NCBI RefSeq assembly: GCF_000350225.1
Contig: NW_005179164.1
Coordinates: 62,001-126,000, forward strand
Length of the DNA stretch: 64,000 bases
Source of the DNA: Chondrus crispus
Lineage: Eukaryota; Rhodophyta; Florideophyceae; Gigartinales; Gigartinaceae
Direction of reading: 5' to 3'
Of the stretch, positions 1-12,140 are shown in pieces. The notes under the pieces are model-generated. The model was given only the letters and a program-made list of their open reading frames with translations. It was not told where the DNA came from and made no database searches. Position numbers and translations under genes: made by a program. Numbering within the stretch: position 1 is the first letter of the stretch; the number at the start of each line of letters is the position of its first letter.

Positions 1-1018
1 ATTACATAGTCACCTGCCTGTTGTAGATATAGTTTTAACCCATCTGCACAGCAATAAACATCCGGAAGCAATGAATGCTTCTCCCGAAAGCTTTGTTTAA
101 ACAAACTGATCTCCTCTGCTGACGGTATTTTGATTGTGGCACGATCATCATTTCGCAAAACTTTAAAAAGCAAACGGCGGGCGAAGCGAATGTACAGCGA
201 AGCAACTGAATGCGTAACCCCAAAAAGGAGACACAAAGTCATCATCGATCCCCGTGTGCGATGCCATGTGAGAAAGAGTCCCAGGCACTGAGTAGAGGAA
301 AGTAAACGCGGTCTTCCTCTCGCGACGCGCCTATTTGGGAGTATTCGAAGCCTTCCATCGCTCGAGTACGGTGTGTATCTCAATTACATCGAGGCAAATG
401 CGCTTAGCATTGTTGTAAATGCTCGATGATCGAACGCCGTGAGCGTGATTAAAGATTGATCGTATCCACTGCCGTACAAAAACGCGAAAGGAGCCATCGT
501 AGGACTGAGAAGCGCTTTTCGAGATATGCGTCTATCACGACGACGTTTACTTTTCGCATTTAGACGGGCTCTGAAGGTATGAGGCTGTCCATCGAGAATG
601 AGATGATACAGAATAATGATTTGCAGCATAAGCGAAGGCATACTGTGGCTAGGGTACGCGATGAGGACGGAAAGGGGAAACGTTGCGATTTGACGAGGGT
701 GGTTCTGGGAATTCGCGGTCGTCCTACACTGAACAGTTAGATTCGGGCTCATGGGACTGCCAATGGAGTACCCTACGGGTACACAACGGGATAGTGTAGA
801 AAGTGCGGTGAGGTTTGACACAAAACTTTTCAGGACGCTAGTACAGTACACAATCACCTTTTTGCACAATTTTTCTGTAAAAGGGTGCATATGCATTTTA
901 TGATTTCAGGAGCAGCCCACTACAATGCCATCCATCTCTGCATATCTCCACGTAATCGCACTCACCTCCCATGACTGCTACCTCCAAACTTGCCCCGATC
1001 GACGGGCCCATTCGCCAC
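1..1018. other. no supported gene
   Basis: Short open frames on both strands show no recognisable motif and no codon-level continuity. I see no supported gene, RNA or repeat here. Confidence 0.5.
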
Positions 1019-1316
1019 CCCTGATGGCGAACACCCCAACCATCCCCGTGACGGCGCCCACACCCACCTGCTCCCTGACGTCGCCCATATCCACCTCCCT
1101 CGACGGCGGCGACATCCCCCTCCCCTGACCACGTCCACATCCATCTGCCCTGACGACGAATACACCCACTTCCCCTGACGGCGGCGACATCCACCTTCCC
1201 TCACAACGACCATGCCCACCTCCCCCGACGGCCGCGACACACCCCTCCCCTGACGGCGGCCACATCTACCTCCCCCGACGGCAGCAGCACTCCCTCCCCT
1301 GACGGCTATCACAACC
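1019..1316. repeat. GC-rich minisatellite, about 25-bp unit
   Basis: About eleven to twelve degenerate copies of a 25-26-bp unit, with consensus close to CCCCTGACGGCGGCGACATC. The CCTGACG core recurs near 1048, 1073, 1099, 1124, 1149, 1175, 1200, 1225, 1250, 1275 and 1300. The Gly/Arg-rich open frames on the minus strand are by-products of this repeat and not genes. Confidence 0.8.
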
Positions 1317-2120
1317 ACCTGTCAATTTGTTTTTGCAGAGCTATACTTGTCCGTTTTGTTGCTGCAGCTTCAAGGGACAGTTATAACTGTCAAAACCGTA
1401 ACAATTTGTTCTCTGCGTTGGTAGAATATTTACCGAAGTAAATATATGTCTGACTTCAATGTCGAGTCAGATCTTGAAAAGCCGACCCTTCCGAGAGCGC
1501 GTGCCGTGTACGACGGGAACTGTCGGGAGGAGTTGGTCTCTCCGGTTTGTCCACAATCGGACCGCGTACAGCAGGAAGGTAGACTACCGAAGGGCAGCGG
1601 ATGCAACAAGTCACCGTTGCCCGGGGACAGGGGTGCCGAGTTAGATAGGCTGATTCCGTGCGCGAGGTTCTAAGATTGAAACGCGAACTATAACGCCGCG
1701 TAGTTCAACAGTCTCCTCACTGCTCGGTTGTCAATGCTTGACGCCCTCTCGAGCCTTCGACTATGCCGGACTAGTTGCACTAGGATTTTGGTTGTGCAAT
1801 TAAAGCACTGTGTTGTTCTGTTCTTTTGTTCGTTGTCGGTTCTATTGATATCTATCCGCAAACGTATCTACTTATATCGCTAATGCAGAGCTACTTCATT
1901 CCTAATGCTCCAGCTAGGTGCCTCTCGATAAAGCAAAAACGATGGCCGCTGGCAGGATACTGTATTTGGCGCATATGCCATGTATGCGATATCAACCCTG
2001 AATTTCAGATTCCCATTTCGAGAATCGCAAGCCTGATTTATCACATCCATTTCCTTCGTTGGTTCCATGCGTGCAGATTAACATTAGCGGTGGGGTTTGT
2101 TTCAGCTCTTTATTATTAGA
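1317..2120. other. no supported gene
   Basis: AT-rich tracts alternate with a short open frame at 1446-1673 (75 codons). It has no recognisable domain and sits beside a stretch resembling retroelement leader sequence. Nothing is firm enough to name. Confidence 0.4.
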
Positions 2121-2620
2121 CCAGGCTGGTGTACACTGATCACAGCAATTAACCTGGGCCAACTTAATTCTGAGGCCCCTTTTTCAGGTCTATAACCATA
2201 TTTAACATGGTCCGGATTAATTGTGCACCCAGATTAATATATGGTCAAATCAGATATAACGTGGTCCAGTTTATTTGTGAACCACTGGATTAACCTTGAT
2301 TTCTAACATTGCTGACAAGTTTTCAAGAAATTACGGCTCTACTTCTTGCCCATTGAAATGGACACGATGCTTGGATATTATTGTCTGCAGCTCAGAAAAG
2401 AGCTGCTTCTCCTCCCAAAGACCATATCGAGGCGGCGACAGGCGTTCTCGCCCTTTTTGAACTCTAAAGGCGACTTATCATACTGTAAGACTGTTTCCTC
2501 CAGGTCAAAACCAATAATAACCTGGTCCAGTTTATTTCTGAACCCAGGTTAATATTATATATATATATATATAAATATATAGACCAAGGTTAATTGCTGT
2601 GATCAGGTGTACTGGTTCAC
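2121..2620. mobile_element. MITE-like element with imperfect terminal inverted repeats
   Basis: The left end (about 2128-2160) and right end (about 2581-2617) are inverted copies sharing a core that reads TGATCACAGCAATTAACC. Just inside each end is a second shared block, TGGTCCAGTTTATTT (2262-2276 and 2523-2537), in direct orientation. The roughly 500-bp length, AT-rich core (a run of AT dinucleotides near 2556-2580) and absence of coding capacity fit a non-autonomous DNA transposon. The superfamily cannot be told because the target duplication is unclear. Confidence 0.6.
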
Positions 2621-3313
2621 CAATAGATCAACCGATAAATACTTTACAAGTGGCAGCCATTGATTGTACGATTTCAAAAGAACGGCATACGCGGCGGAGA
2701 GGGCCAAAAGTGGCAAAGTGGGGGATTTTTGTTTCCTGAATGCACGCACTGTAGCCGACAACAGTTACCCGCACCGAGAGTGCGAGTGCGGGTGTTCGGG
2801 AATGAATTTCGGTTGCTAACATTATACATGACGGTGGCGTTGTGGGAACGAGACGGTTTGTATGGTACGGTATTGGAAGGACCAATGGTGAGTTTTGCGC
2901 GGGGTGCGACACGATCTGCGATTGCTAAAGAGGTGTGCAAAAGTGTGTTGTAGTGGATTTGGTGGATGAGCAGAAGCACGTTTGTTGGTTGGGTGTGCAT
3001 AAGTGTGCATGCAGGCCAGGCGTGGACGGCACAGCAGAATGTCCTTTCCAACAACCCGATTAGTGCCTTTAAACAAGTTAATGCATTTCGATTAGTGTAA
3101 ACATCAAGTACACGGGCACATGATGTGATGAACCAGTATATAAGAGGGCATGGTGTATCCAGATAATGTTATGCAGTATGTTGAGGTGGGAAGGGAGAGC
3201 AGGTAGCGTAATATGCAATACGTACAGTACCAAGGGTACCGTTGGGTACTATACACGGTGTTATATAAGTTACGAGACACGGGATTGTTGAGGATGTGGA
3301 ATGGTGGTCTGTA
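2621..3313. other. no supported gene
   Basis: Several overlapping open frames occur on both strands (for example 2674-3054 on the minus strand), but none contains a recognisable motif. The last hundred bases start the GTACAGTAC-rich stretch that continues to about 3410. Confidence 0.4.
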
Positions 3314-3405
3314 GAGTATACTGAACACTTGTACAGTACAGTACCAAGGGTACTTGTGGAGTATACTGAACACTTGTACAGTACAGTACCAAGGGTACTG
3401 TACTG
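3314..3405. repeat. tandem duplication of a 45-bp unit with GTACAGTAC palindromes
   Basis: The unit starting at 3314 is repeated at 3359 with near-perfect identity. Each copy contains overlapping GTACAGTAC words followed by CAAGGGTAC. The second copy runs into a mirrored GTACTGTACTGTAC (3395-3408), so this stretch can form hairpins. The same GTAC-rich words recur at many other sites in the window. Confidence 0.8.
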
Positions 3406-3432
3406 TACAACTATCATTACACATACAGGTAC

Positions 3433-3691
3433 AGTGCCTCCTACGATATAGTGCTATAGCGTGACATACCTCTAGCTATGGCACTATTGGGGGGATGGCA
3501 CTATAGAAAGGAGGCTCAAATACATATATTTGGGGACAAAGCACACTGCTAACACAAACACAACAAAGCCTGTGTAACACAACTAAATAACTTCATCCTT
3601 TGAGTACTGAACCATGCCGGATGATACACGTGTGAGCGTATGATAGCTTGTGCCAGAGGGTGAGCCATAGCACTATATAGAGGGAAGCACT
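3433..3691. mobile_element. short MITE-like element
   Basis: The left end reads AGTGCCTCC followed closely by ATATAGTGCTATAGC. The right end, read on the minus strand, gives AGTGCTTCCC followed by ATATAGTGCTATGGC. This forms imperfect inverted termini of about 30 bp around a non-coding interior of about 200 bp. Further GCACTAT words lie inside. The target-site duplication is ambiguous and the family is unknown. Confidence 0.5.
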
Positions 3692-4452
3692 ACTAAAGTA
3701 GGCACTATTGAGCGACCCCCCCCTGTACTGTATTATACGGTATAACAGGACTGTCATTCATATGACTAACTTTACTAATTAATTAAAAAAGAGCACTGTA
3801 CACGTACTTACCGTTGGGTACTGTACTCCAGGCAGTTGAATTTGAAGACTTTACCCTTCCACAGTCCACTCGAAGGGTACCTTACCGTCTTACCGCAGGC
3901 ACGATTGTGAGGTGCCCTGTGTCGCACAGCGGTTCTCGCATTATGTCGAGTACAAAGCAAGTCTTCCCGCAGCTGGCCTTCCATTTCGGTTTGCTGTAAA
4001 CAGCAGCTTACCCCACACCTCTGCGTCATGGACACGTAGAGAACACCACCTTCCACGCGGATGACGTCTTGTCTCCGTGTTTTCTCCGTGGCATTGTACC
4101 TCTCCACCTAAGACCCACCACAATATGGGAAATTCGAGACCATCAATTGTGGGGGGGAGAGAGGTATGATAGGGGAACAATTGAAGAGAAATTAGGGTGG
4201 CAAAGGAAGGAGTGAGATACTCACCTACCAAGGCGCGAGTTGGTCCCTTTGCGCTTTAATAGGTGGATATGCGTCGGTTACCGACCAAACTCGAGCTTGA
4301 ATGTACCCTTCGGTACAGTACCCTTCGGTACAGTACACCCGCCTTTCTCACCAGGGCACCAACAGCGAGGGGTGAGTTGGCGGGACTTCCTGCCGAGCAT
4401 CTCCAAAATGGCAAGTGTCTCTGGCAGATCGCCAGGCGCGGACTGTGGCGGC
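3692..4452. other. no supported gene; short tandem repeat at 4306-4336
   Basis: No gene can be supported. At 4306-4336 the 15-bp unit CCCTTCGGTACAGTA occurs twice in tandem. Sequence is lost in the N gap from 4453, so a gene beginning just before the gap cannot be excluded. Confidence 0.5.
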
Positions 4453-5416
4453 NNNNNNNNNNNNNNNNNNNNNNNNNNNNNNNNNNNNNNNNNNNNNNNN
4501 NNNNNNNNNNNNNNNNNNNNNNNNNNNNNNNNNNNNNNNNNNNNNNNNNNNNNNNNNNNNNNNNNNNNNNNNNNNNNNNNNNNNNNNNNNNNNNNNNNNN
4601 NNNNNNNNNNNNNNNNNNNNNNNNNNNNNNNNNNNNNNNNNNNNNNNNNNNNNNNNNNNNNNNNNNNNNNNNNNNNNNNNNNNNNNNNNNNNNNNNNNNN
4701 NNNNNNNNNNNNNNNNNNNNNNNNNNNNNNNNNNNNNNNNNNNNNNNNNNNNNNNNNNNNNNNNNNNNNNNNNNNNNNNNNNNNNNNNNNNNNNNNNNNN
4801 NNNNNNNNNNNNNNNNNNNNNNNNNNNNNNNNNNNNNNNNNNNNNNNNNNNNNNNNNNNNNNNNNNNNNNNNNNNNNNNNNNNNNNNNNNNNNNNNNNNN
4901 NNNNNNNNNNNNNNNNNNNNNNNNNNNNNNNNNNNNNNNNNNNNNNNNNNNNNNNNNNNNNNNNNNNNNNNNNNNNNNNNNNNNNNNNNNNNNNNNNNNN
5001 NNNNNNNNNNNNNNNNNNNNNNNNNNNNNNNNNNNNNNNNNNNNNNNNNNNNNNNNNNNNNNNNNNNNNNNNNNNNNNNNNNNNNNNNNNNNNNNNNNNN
5101 NNNNNNNNNNNNNNNNNNNNNNNNNNNNNNNNNNNNNNNNNNNNNNNNNNNNNNNNNNNNNNNNNNNNNNNNNNNNNNNNNNNNNNNNNNNNNNNNNNNN
5201 NNNNNNNNNNNNNNNNNNNNNNNNNNNNNNNNNNNNNNNNNNNNNNNNNNNNNNNNNNNNNNNNNNNNNNNNNNNNNNNNNNNNNNNNNNNNNNNNNNNN
5301 NNNNNNNNNNNNNNNNNNNNNNNNNNNNNNNNNNNNNNNNNNNNNNNNNNNNNNNNNNNNNNNNNNNNNNNNNNNNNNNNNNNNNNNNNNNNNNNNNNNN
5401 NNNNNNNNNNNNNNNN
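4453..5416. other. assembly gap (964 N)
   Basis: A run of 964 undetermined bases. It probably removes the promoter and 5' leader of the sulfotransferase-like gene that follows; long open frames drawn through it are meaningless. Confidence 0.99.
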
Positions 5417-5454
5417 CCCTTCCTTCGTCCCCCTCGTCCCCCACATGCATAGCA

Positions 5455-6300
5455 ATGACCTCATCCACCGCCGTTCAAGTCTCAACAAAGCCGCTCACCC
5501 GCGCCCGCATGTCTCCACTATTGCTCTTCCTCCTCTTCATACTCATGTCTCTACTTATCTTCATCACACTCTCCCCCGATCCCCTCCCTTTCCGCACTCT
5601 TGTCACCCCTGCTTCAACCGTCCGCCTTCCCCTCTGCCCGCACATCCTCCTCTTCTCCGCTGCCCGCCACGGCTCTACATGGTTCATCGACTCGGCCGAG
5701 CGCTGCAAGTACAGCTCAAATCCTTTGCGCTCCAACCCCAACCGGGGCGACCACATCATCTACTCGAGGGATATTAACAAGAACAGCGAGCTATGGCACC
5801 CCGGTCGGGAAGGGCCCTTGCTCAACATTTCCGCAGAGGATGTCGCTGAGTATGTACGAACCACGGGGTCGGTGAAGGTCTTTCCGATAGCCATGGAAAA
5901 ATCAGAGCAGGCAGTCCGCATCATTTTGGAGTCCATCAAGAGGAAGGATATCGAGCAACACGTCATAACTCCGGTCGTCATCCTTACCCGACGCCTCGAC
6001 GATGCCCATAACAGCTTGCTAAATGCCAAGGAGAGCGGCGTGTGGAATAAACTACCGAGCGCCAGGGACGGTGTAGAGGGAGTGACGAAACGGACCGAGG
6101 TCAGCGAAGAAGACCAATACTTTCGGCAATACCGACGGAAAAGGCTGGAATATTTTCAAGACGTGAGAACACTCGTCAGAGACGTGGATGTGGTGAGTGC
6201 CGAGTTTGATTACGATGACGTTAAGGGGATGAAGAATATTGAAATTCAAGATGCAGGCTGCTACATTTCGAATTGTAACTTCGAGCGGATGGAGAGTTAG
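5455..6300 (+). CDS. sulfotransferase-like type II membrane protein
   Basis: A 281-residue protein with a short cytoplasmic tail, one strongly hydrophobic segment at about residues 20-40 (signal anchor) and a lumenal domain, the layout of Golgi carbohydrate sulfotransferases. Two motifs support this. RHGSTW at 71-76 matches the 5'-phosphosulfate-binding loop of the family (R-x-G-S-T/S-W), and TRRLDDAHNSLL at 178-189 matches the 3'-phosphate-binding strand and loop. The expected role is transfer of sulfate from PAPS to a glycan in the Golgi, which would fit an organism with sulfated wall polysaccharides; that link is inference. The start at 5455 is the first in-frame ATG after the gap; the ATG at 5509, directly before the hydrophobic segment, is an alternative. 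At 281 residues it is on the short side for the family. Substrate cannot be told from sequence. Confidence 0.68.
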   Translation: MTSSTAVQVSTKPLTRARMSPLLLFLLFILMSLLIFITLSPDPLPFRTLVTPASTVRLPLCPHILLFSAARHGSTWFIDSAERCKYSSNPLRSNPNRGDHIIYSRDINKNSELWHPGREGPLLNISAEDVAEYVRTTGSVKVFPIAMEKSEQAVRIILESIKRKDIEQHVITPVVILTRRLDDAHNSLLNAKESGVWNKLPSARDGVEGVTKRTEVSEEDQYFRQYRRKRLEYFQDVRTLVRDVDVVSAEFDYDDVKGMKNIEIQDAGCYISNCNFERMES

Positions 6301-8118
6301 GGGGGAATATGTGAAGGCTGAAGCCGACTTCACCGTGTCATCGGTCGGAGTCGGTTGGAGCTCCATACTGCTAACTGTTGATTTGAGAGTGGGGCCTGGC
6401 GTTTGTGTAATACTGAATCGAAAAAGGTGAATCCTTCTCCGGGCTTCTAAGACTCGAGTCTTCTACGCCAGTGCGTCACAGCGATTGGTGGAGATAACGA
6501 CGTGATCCGACAAAAAATGGAATGGACTTTGACAAGCGGGCCTCAAACCCCTACGCCATTGCTTCAAAGCGAACGCGAGTTAGCGTTGCTTACAAAGGAA
6601 TGGATGTCCAAAATGTTGGGCTGGTCTGTTTCCCCATGTTAGCGCACTAGGTCTTTTCTTCCATTCAACACTGTTGGCACGTGATTGAGTAGAGTTGTTG
6701 TGACTGCCGCGAAGCATTTCAAGACTAGTGAGGTAACTACTACTAACATAAAACGCCCCTTTTTCGGACGTTGTTGTCCTCATTTTCCGATGGACAAGCA
6801 TTGGCACATTTCGCCAACCCTCGCTGCACTAGAAGACGGCACACGATTGTGCAGAATTCTTTCTCAAAAAAATGGGTTGCATCTTCCAAGGTGCGCATTT
6901 AGTTGCACTATCCTCAAGTGTGTGTTACAGCGAAGAAGCCCTTTGGCACAAAAACGCACACAAGCCGTTCTTTCTCCGTCTGTTCCCCCGTTTTCAGAAT
7001 ATCGAATATCGCAAGTACTGAAACCGAAGTACACACTCATACACAGCTCTGGCTAGAGATATTGGTCTTGCGTCACGAAATACAGTGACCATTCGCCAGA
7101 GTGCATCGATATCCCAAACCTGTGTGCGTGACAATAATGTACCATTGGCACCGGCATTTGTGTCATGTGTGAAGATAGATGGTCGTTTACGGTTGGAGCT
7201 CCCGCGCACCCGAGATATCAGCGGTAGCGAGAGTACTCTTAACTACAAGTATCTATCGAAAAGTAAACAAAGAAAGAACAATATCAGAGAATAGACATGT
7301 GAGGGAAGCCCAGGGAAGGGCGTCCTGACGGGGATGGGTGGGCAAAAGAGAAATAGACATAGTCGAGAAGTCACGAGACTCTCACCCGGCCGTCGGCGAT
7401 ATGTAGGAGAGTGCACGCTCGGTCGAATGCCAGGTGTTGGCATGTCACTCGCTACTCCCTGGACAGCTTCACCCGCATACACAAGTGTATACAGACGCAA
7501 CATTACTGTGCTACGGAATATCGTTGGATAATAGTAACTTCGATTAGTAACTAATGATTTTTGAAAAATCAATGTCACATTTTTCTATCGCAGTCAGGGA
7601 AACCCCATCCGTTCATACCCTCGCTATAGTGAGGGTATTACTATAGCCTATACTCGCTATAGCGAGGGTATACACATGTGAATTTACGCAGCTTTTCTAT
7701 TTAACTGTGCGAACCGCCGATGAAGGGCCCACATTCTTTCCAGCGCCACTTGATGTCTCTTTGAAAATGAGGTGAGTCTCAAGACTCCACCTCAAATCAA
7801 AGCGCAAGACGAGTCTTTCTCGTAAATCGCCAGTGCGCTTCCCAGCAACGTGAGGCTCATCTGGCTTGCTGCTTCGCCTATAGCAATGGATTGTCTGGGT
7901 GTACGGACGCGCGCGCGGTAGGCAAGGAAAAGGGCACGACCTCAGAAAGTTGCTGAGATCGATTCCCCCAAGCTGGAGCTCAGCTTGGGATTTTATGTTC
8001 AACTCGGACCCCGACCGGACCCCGACCGGACCCCGACTTGGACCGAACCCTAGCCCTATGTTGGCGGGCCGAACGTGGGTTGCTCTCCTTACTAGCGCAC
8101 CCTGGGTAGACAAACTGA
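6301..8118. other. no supported gene
   Basis: Only short open frames without motifs. Around 7613-7672 the words CTCGCTATAGTGAGGGTA and CGCTATAGCGAGGGTA occur close together and are self-complementary, a short palindromic cluster of unknown meaning. Confidence 0.5.
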
Positions 8119-8300
8119 GAGGGCCGTTCCTAACGAACAGTTCGCGGTGCCAGCACCCGAGCACCCGGACATTTGGCATGAATGGATTGGTTGAACGGGA
8201 GTAAAAGCATTTCCAATAATTTTTTCAACCAATACATTCATGCCAAGTTTCAGGGTGCTCGGGTGCTGGCACGGCAAACTCTTCGTTAGGAACGGCCCTC
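8119..8300. repeat. foldback repeat, 77-bp arms
   Basis: The arm at 8119-8195 is the reverse complement of 8224-8300 at roughly 88 percent identity, with a 28-base AT-rich loop. The right edge continues as AGGGCCGTTTGATTGCAGGG, which resembles the termini of DNA-transposon-derived MITEs. The element has no coding capacity. Confidence 0.8.
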
Positions 8301-10604
8301 AGGGCCGTTTGATTGCAGGGTAACCCTTACTACTTTTTCCAAACCCTTACTAATTTTTCTAAGAACTCAGGTGTCGCAACATACAGTAGTCTCTCTTTAA
8401 AAGAATGACCCGCAAAGGAATTTTCTTTTAGTAGAATACATACAGTGTTTCCAGTCCCGGGAATGGCCAAAACAACCCTATTTTCATGACATTTATTCAT
8501 ATGCGACATAAGAATATAGTATTTCGAATGTTGCTTTATCCCATGGAGTACTGTATGTAGAAGGGAACGTATTTTGGTCCTCTAAAACGGCCAAACAGAT
8601 GTCCGAGATCTGGTTGGTATAATGCTCAGACGGATGTTCCGAATTTGGCTGTACTACGCTACCTTCGGTGCATCAAAAGAGATCTCTCAGCTGCCAAAGT
8701 GCAAACGCAGAAGCAAACGAGAATTGATTCCTTCTTTTCAGGGGTCAGTAACCTTGCTAGACAAGCATCATAACTGCCGCCATAGGAATAATATTCCAGA
8801 ATATTATTCTCTTTACACGAATAATAATGTCCTTTCCCGTCCTCATTCTTATAAAGAGAGATTACTGTATAGTTAATTGCGTGCACTATATGCAGTATGT
8901 CATAACACTTCCAGCCACCGTCCTAGCTCGAAACGAGGACACGGGGCAAAGTCTTTTACCGCATACGCACAATACGGTATTGTCGCAATAGTATTGCGGC
9001 AATACACACCATCTCGCTATTGTAGTTAACATGTGTTACTGTACGGTAGTGCACTCTACAGTAATGGCAAACCGATTACCTCTCGAGGTAGTTGATACTG
9101 TATTGCTAAGATTCTCATATATCACCGCAGTCGTTCAGCAACTACACCAGAACCAATCTCCAATGACTTGCACTTCCGCTCTGCAACAAGCCTCATAGCA
9201 TAATAAGAAGAAGAAAATCTCACAAGAAACCAGCATGTCTATTTTCCACAAGTATTATCAACCTTATTGTGTCATTTGCGTAAATGCAAATGGACTCATC
9301 CTGATGGGCTCAGCGAGCCAAAGTCATTTACATCCATTTCGATACCAAGTCGCTGAGACTATTGACTTATTCCCCCCAATTTTAAATACATGACAGAGTG
9401 AATCTTCTCTTCATACATGCCGTATTCTCTGTTGCGTGCAATTCAATTTTAAAAGGAATAGAAACTTCATCTGAGAAGAGGCTTTCGTTAAAATGGATGT
9501 GACAAGCATTTTCCAACGGCGGAGCGGTACCAAGAGTATCGACAACGTCCGCAGTGCGTATGGTACAGTACCCTTGGGTATGTTGTAAACTTTACTAGGC
9601 CGAGGCTGGCTTGAATGCTCGAGCGAAATATTGGAAAAAAAGGAAAATTCTAATAACGCCAATCAAAATTCTCATACTGTAGTGGACAGTACGGCAACTA
9701 CTGTGCTTTCACTACTCTCGAATTAACAGGCGTAGGGATCACAAGATTGCTCGGAGATGGTTCTTCTACTCTGGTGTTTAGAGTGTTGTGAGTAGCGGGC
9801 GCGAGACGCATGGGGAGTGGCTCGAGTGTGTTTGACGGTGCGTGATGAGGGGCTACGCACCAGCATGGAAGGATGTGCACGTACAGTACACAAGAGCGCA
9901 AGTGCTCTGCTGTGAAGGCTGACCAAGGACTTTCATTCGTAACTCGATGATCGTGGGTTGCCTTTCTCAGCTCTGTCCTCAGCTTTCTTTTCAGTACGGT
10001 ATGTACGCTATCATGCGCAACCCGGAAATTTTCGCCATATTTTCTGTCGGCGACCGACACGGACAGTCACAACATCTCGAAGGATGGTCCGTTACCGACA
10101 CTACGTATTTCAGCGTTTCCAGTGAACTAAAATGTATCGCAAGAATAGTAGTATGTGTGACCTTGTCGAATGACATACACAATAGTCACGGCTTTAACAT
10201 GCAGGTGATGAATGGCTTGCTGGGAGGTCAAGTTTCGGCATCGTCCACCTCCACGTCAGTCATAACCTATTACAGACATCCAGAAGGGCTACGTTTCTCT
10301 AAAAAGATGTATGACTCTTATGTATTCAAGACGTGCACGAAATGATTGCCAAAATTAGCTTTCAACTCCGGTTAGGTATCGTTTGGGGCACTATTCTGTT
10401 CTGCGTCTTTCCCAAGTGTTTCCGTGGCCACAAAGCACGATCTTCCGCTTCTGAGGAGCATTCCATTTAAGATTTATCCAGATTCCAGGCTGGTAAATGG
10501 CAAGGTTGTCAAGAAACGCATCATCACCCTGTGTGCATATTTATCATGCTGGAGTATCTTTTACTTTGATTTGACGTTGACCTACCGCCTGTCGCATGGA
10601 AAAA
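8301..10604. other. no supported gene; one dispersed repeat at 10182-10277
   Basis: Open frames are short and lack motifs. Palindromic GTACAGTAC words occur at 9563 and 9881. The segment 10182-10277 is a diverged copy of 37550-37647. Confidence 0.5.
10182..10277 (+). repeat. dispersed repeat, copy 1
   Basis: Roughly 85-90 percent identical to 37550-37647 in the same orientation, including the block GGAGGTCAAGTTTCGGCA. Homology ends abruptly on both sides. The edges do not match any LTR I could define in the window, so it may be a remnant of an element whose full copy lies elsewhere. Confidence 0.75.
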
Positions 10605-10788
10605 CTAGAGAGAGCTAGAGACAGAGAGAGCTAGAGACAGAGAGAGCTAGAGACAGAGAGAGCTAGAGACAGAGAGAGCTAGAGACAGAGAGAGCTAGAG
10701 ACAGAGAGAGCTAGAGACAGAGAGAGCTAGAGACAGAGAGACAGAGATAGAGGGACCGAGACAGAGAGGGACCGAGACAGAGAGGGAG
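10605..10788. repeat. purine-rich tandem repeat, 16-bp unit
   Basis: About nine near-perfect copies of a 16-bp unit, CTAGAGACAGAGAGAG, run from 10605 to about 10745. About two and a half copies of a variant 16-bp unit with GACCGAGACAGAGAGG follow. The plus strand is almost pure purine, so triplex or non-B structure is possible. A minus-strand open frame (10727-11242) runs into the repeat and ends in Ser/Leu/Val repeats. Confidence 0.9.
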
Positions 10789-12050
10789 TGCTACTTTGCG
10801 ATACATTCACCAAACGATATCCCCGATCTGAGAAGCCATCAATATCGCTCTCATTCTGCAGCGCACACAGCATAACTGCATAGAAAATAGATGGATTGGA
10901 ACGGAACTTCTGTGCCAGCGCATAGAAGGCAATCCTCTTCCGAAAAAGATTCTCCACTAATGCCGTCAATTGCGTTGAATCAGCATGGTTGGAAATGGTG
11001 CGGATATGGACAACCAGCAGTACTTTACTTTTACAGCGAAGAACTGCAGAATTTTCATATTTAAAACAAGCCAGGGCTTGGCCGCGTAGCGTTGTTCCCT
11101 TGTTGCATCGTGTCTCAGGCGATGCTTCGATTTTTCCAGGGAGGAAGACCGTTTCGATAAAGGCTGATCTTATCCATTTTTGAAATGAGCATAATGCAGG
11201 AGTCAGACAATGATAAGAAGTATGCGAGCTGTACAACATCATACATTTCCCTTATTTGAGTGTGGCCTCCAGAAGCTGATACAGAGTTGCCAGCAGAATT
11301 GATTTTCTACAAACGTCTTCAAGATCTTAGGCGTGAACCAATTGAAGGGCGCGTAATGGCCTCATCTGATTTTCAAAATCCCCTCACTCCGACATAAAGT
11401 CTGTCTTCTAGAAGAACTCTGGTCAGCATGGACTAAGAACTCTTTCACTGCTGTGCAGAATTGTACCCAAGGATACTGTAAAAACAAGATTCGCAAGCGA
11501 TGGTTCCCTCCGATTGTAATGGTATCAATGACGAAACAGTTGTCGACTTGAAATCACCTCATCACAGCCTTCTATCATATCTGTCTCTTACTGGCAGCGC
11601 TGGAATGACCATTTCTGCATGCGAGGTCACCTTTGCAGCTCTAAAAAGCACCCTTAGGCCTCTTGCACATCTTCCAGAAACAGGATGCATCTCCATCTTT
11701 CACAATTCTCATATCTATTCGCCGTCTTATGTACCAGTTCGATTGATATCGTTATTCGAGTGCCCTTTCTGTTTTCGAACGAACACGTGCTTTATGCCCA
11801 CACTGACTTTTTGATCTAGACCAATCTAGACATCAAGCATGTCTTGAAAACACACGACCCATGATTTTCAAAGATGGAAGCACCTCGCTTCCCTCTGCGA
11901 AAGAAGACTGTAGAAACAGATACAACAATTGCGCTCGTTGTAGAGAAACGTACATTAACAGCTCTCCATTTGACGCAAATTCATCGTCTTCTATGTCTTC
12001 AAGAACGGGTCTCCGTGTTCAATCTTGAAGTCTCTGGGTTGCGACTGCTC
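10789..12050. other. no supported gene; weak minus-strand ORF
   Basis: A 171-codon open frame on the minus strand (10727-11242) starts with ATG and has ordinary amino-acid composition before it reaches the tandem repeat, but it contains no motif I recognise. Treat it as hypothetical at best. The rest, up to the TATA box of the next gene, is non-coding as far as can be seen. Confidence 0.35.
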
Positions 12051-12058
12051 TATATAAA
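12051..12058 (+). promoter_or_regulatory. TATA box of the dehalogenase-like gene
   Basis: TATATAAA lies 90 bases before the ATG at 12141. Transcription would begin near 12080 and leave a leader of about 60 bases. This position argues against the longer open frame beginning at 11874 and for the downstream ATG. Confidence 0.65.
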
Positions 12059-12140
12059 CTCTTTCGCAGCGACTCGGTCACAATCTCGAAGCACATCTAC
12101 CTCCACAAAGCACCACACCCTTCAGAAGCCTCTTTCTATC

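Noticed and set aside
898..1318. Gly/Arg-rich open frames on the minus strand
   Set aside because: They are produced by the 25-bp minisatellite and have equivalent frames on both strands.
4240..5488. Long open frames on both strands across the N gap
   Set aside because: They consist of undetermined bases; only the part after 5417 can be read.
10612..10790. Possible CRISPR-like regular array
   Set aside because: The 16-bp units are head-to-tail without unique spacers, and the genome is eukaryotic; it is a simple tandem repeat.
11874..12140. 89-residue N-terminal extension of the dehalogenase
   Set aside because: It would pass through the TATA box and place the signal peptide internally; the ATG at 12141 explains both.
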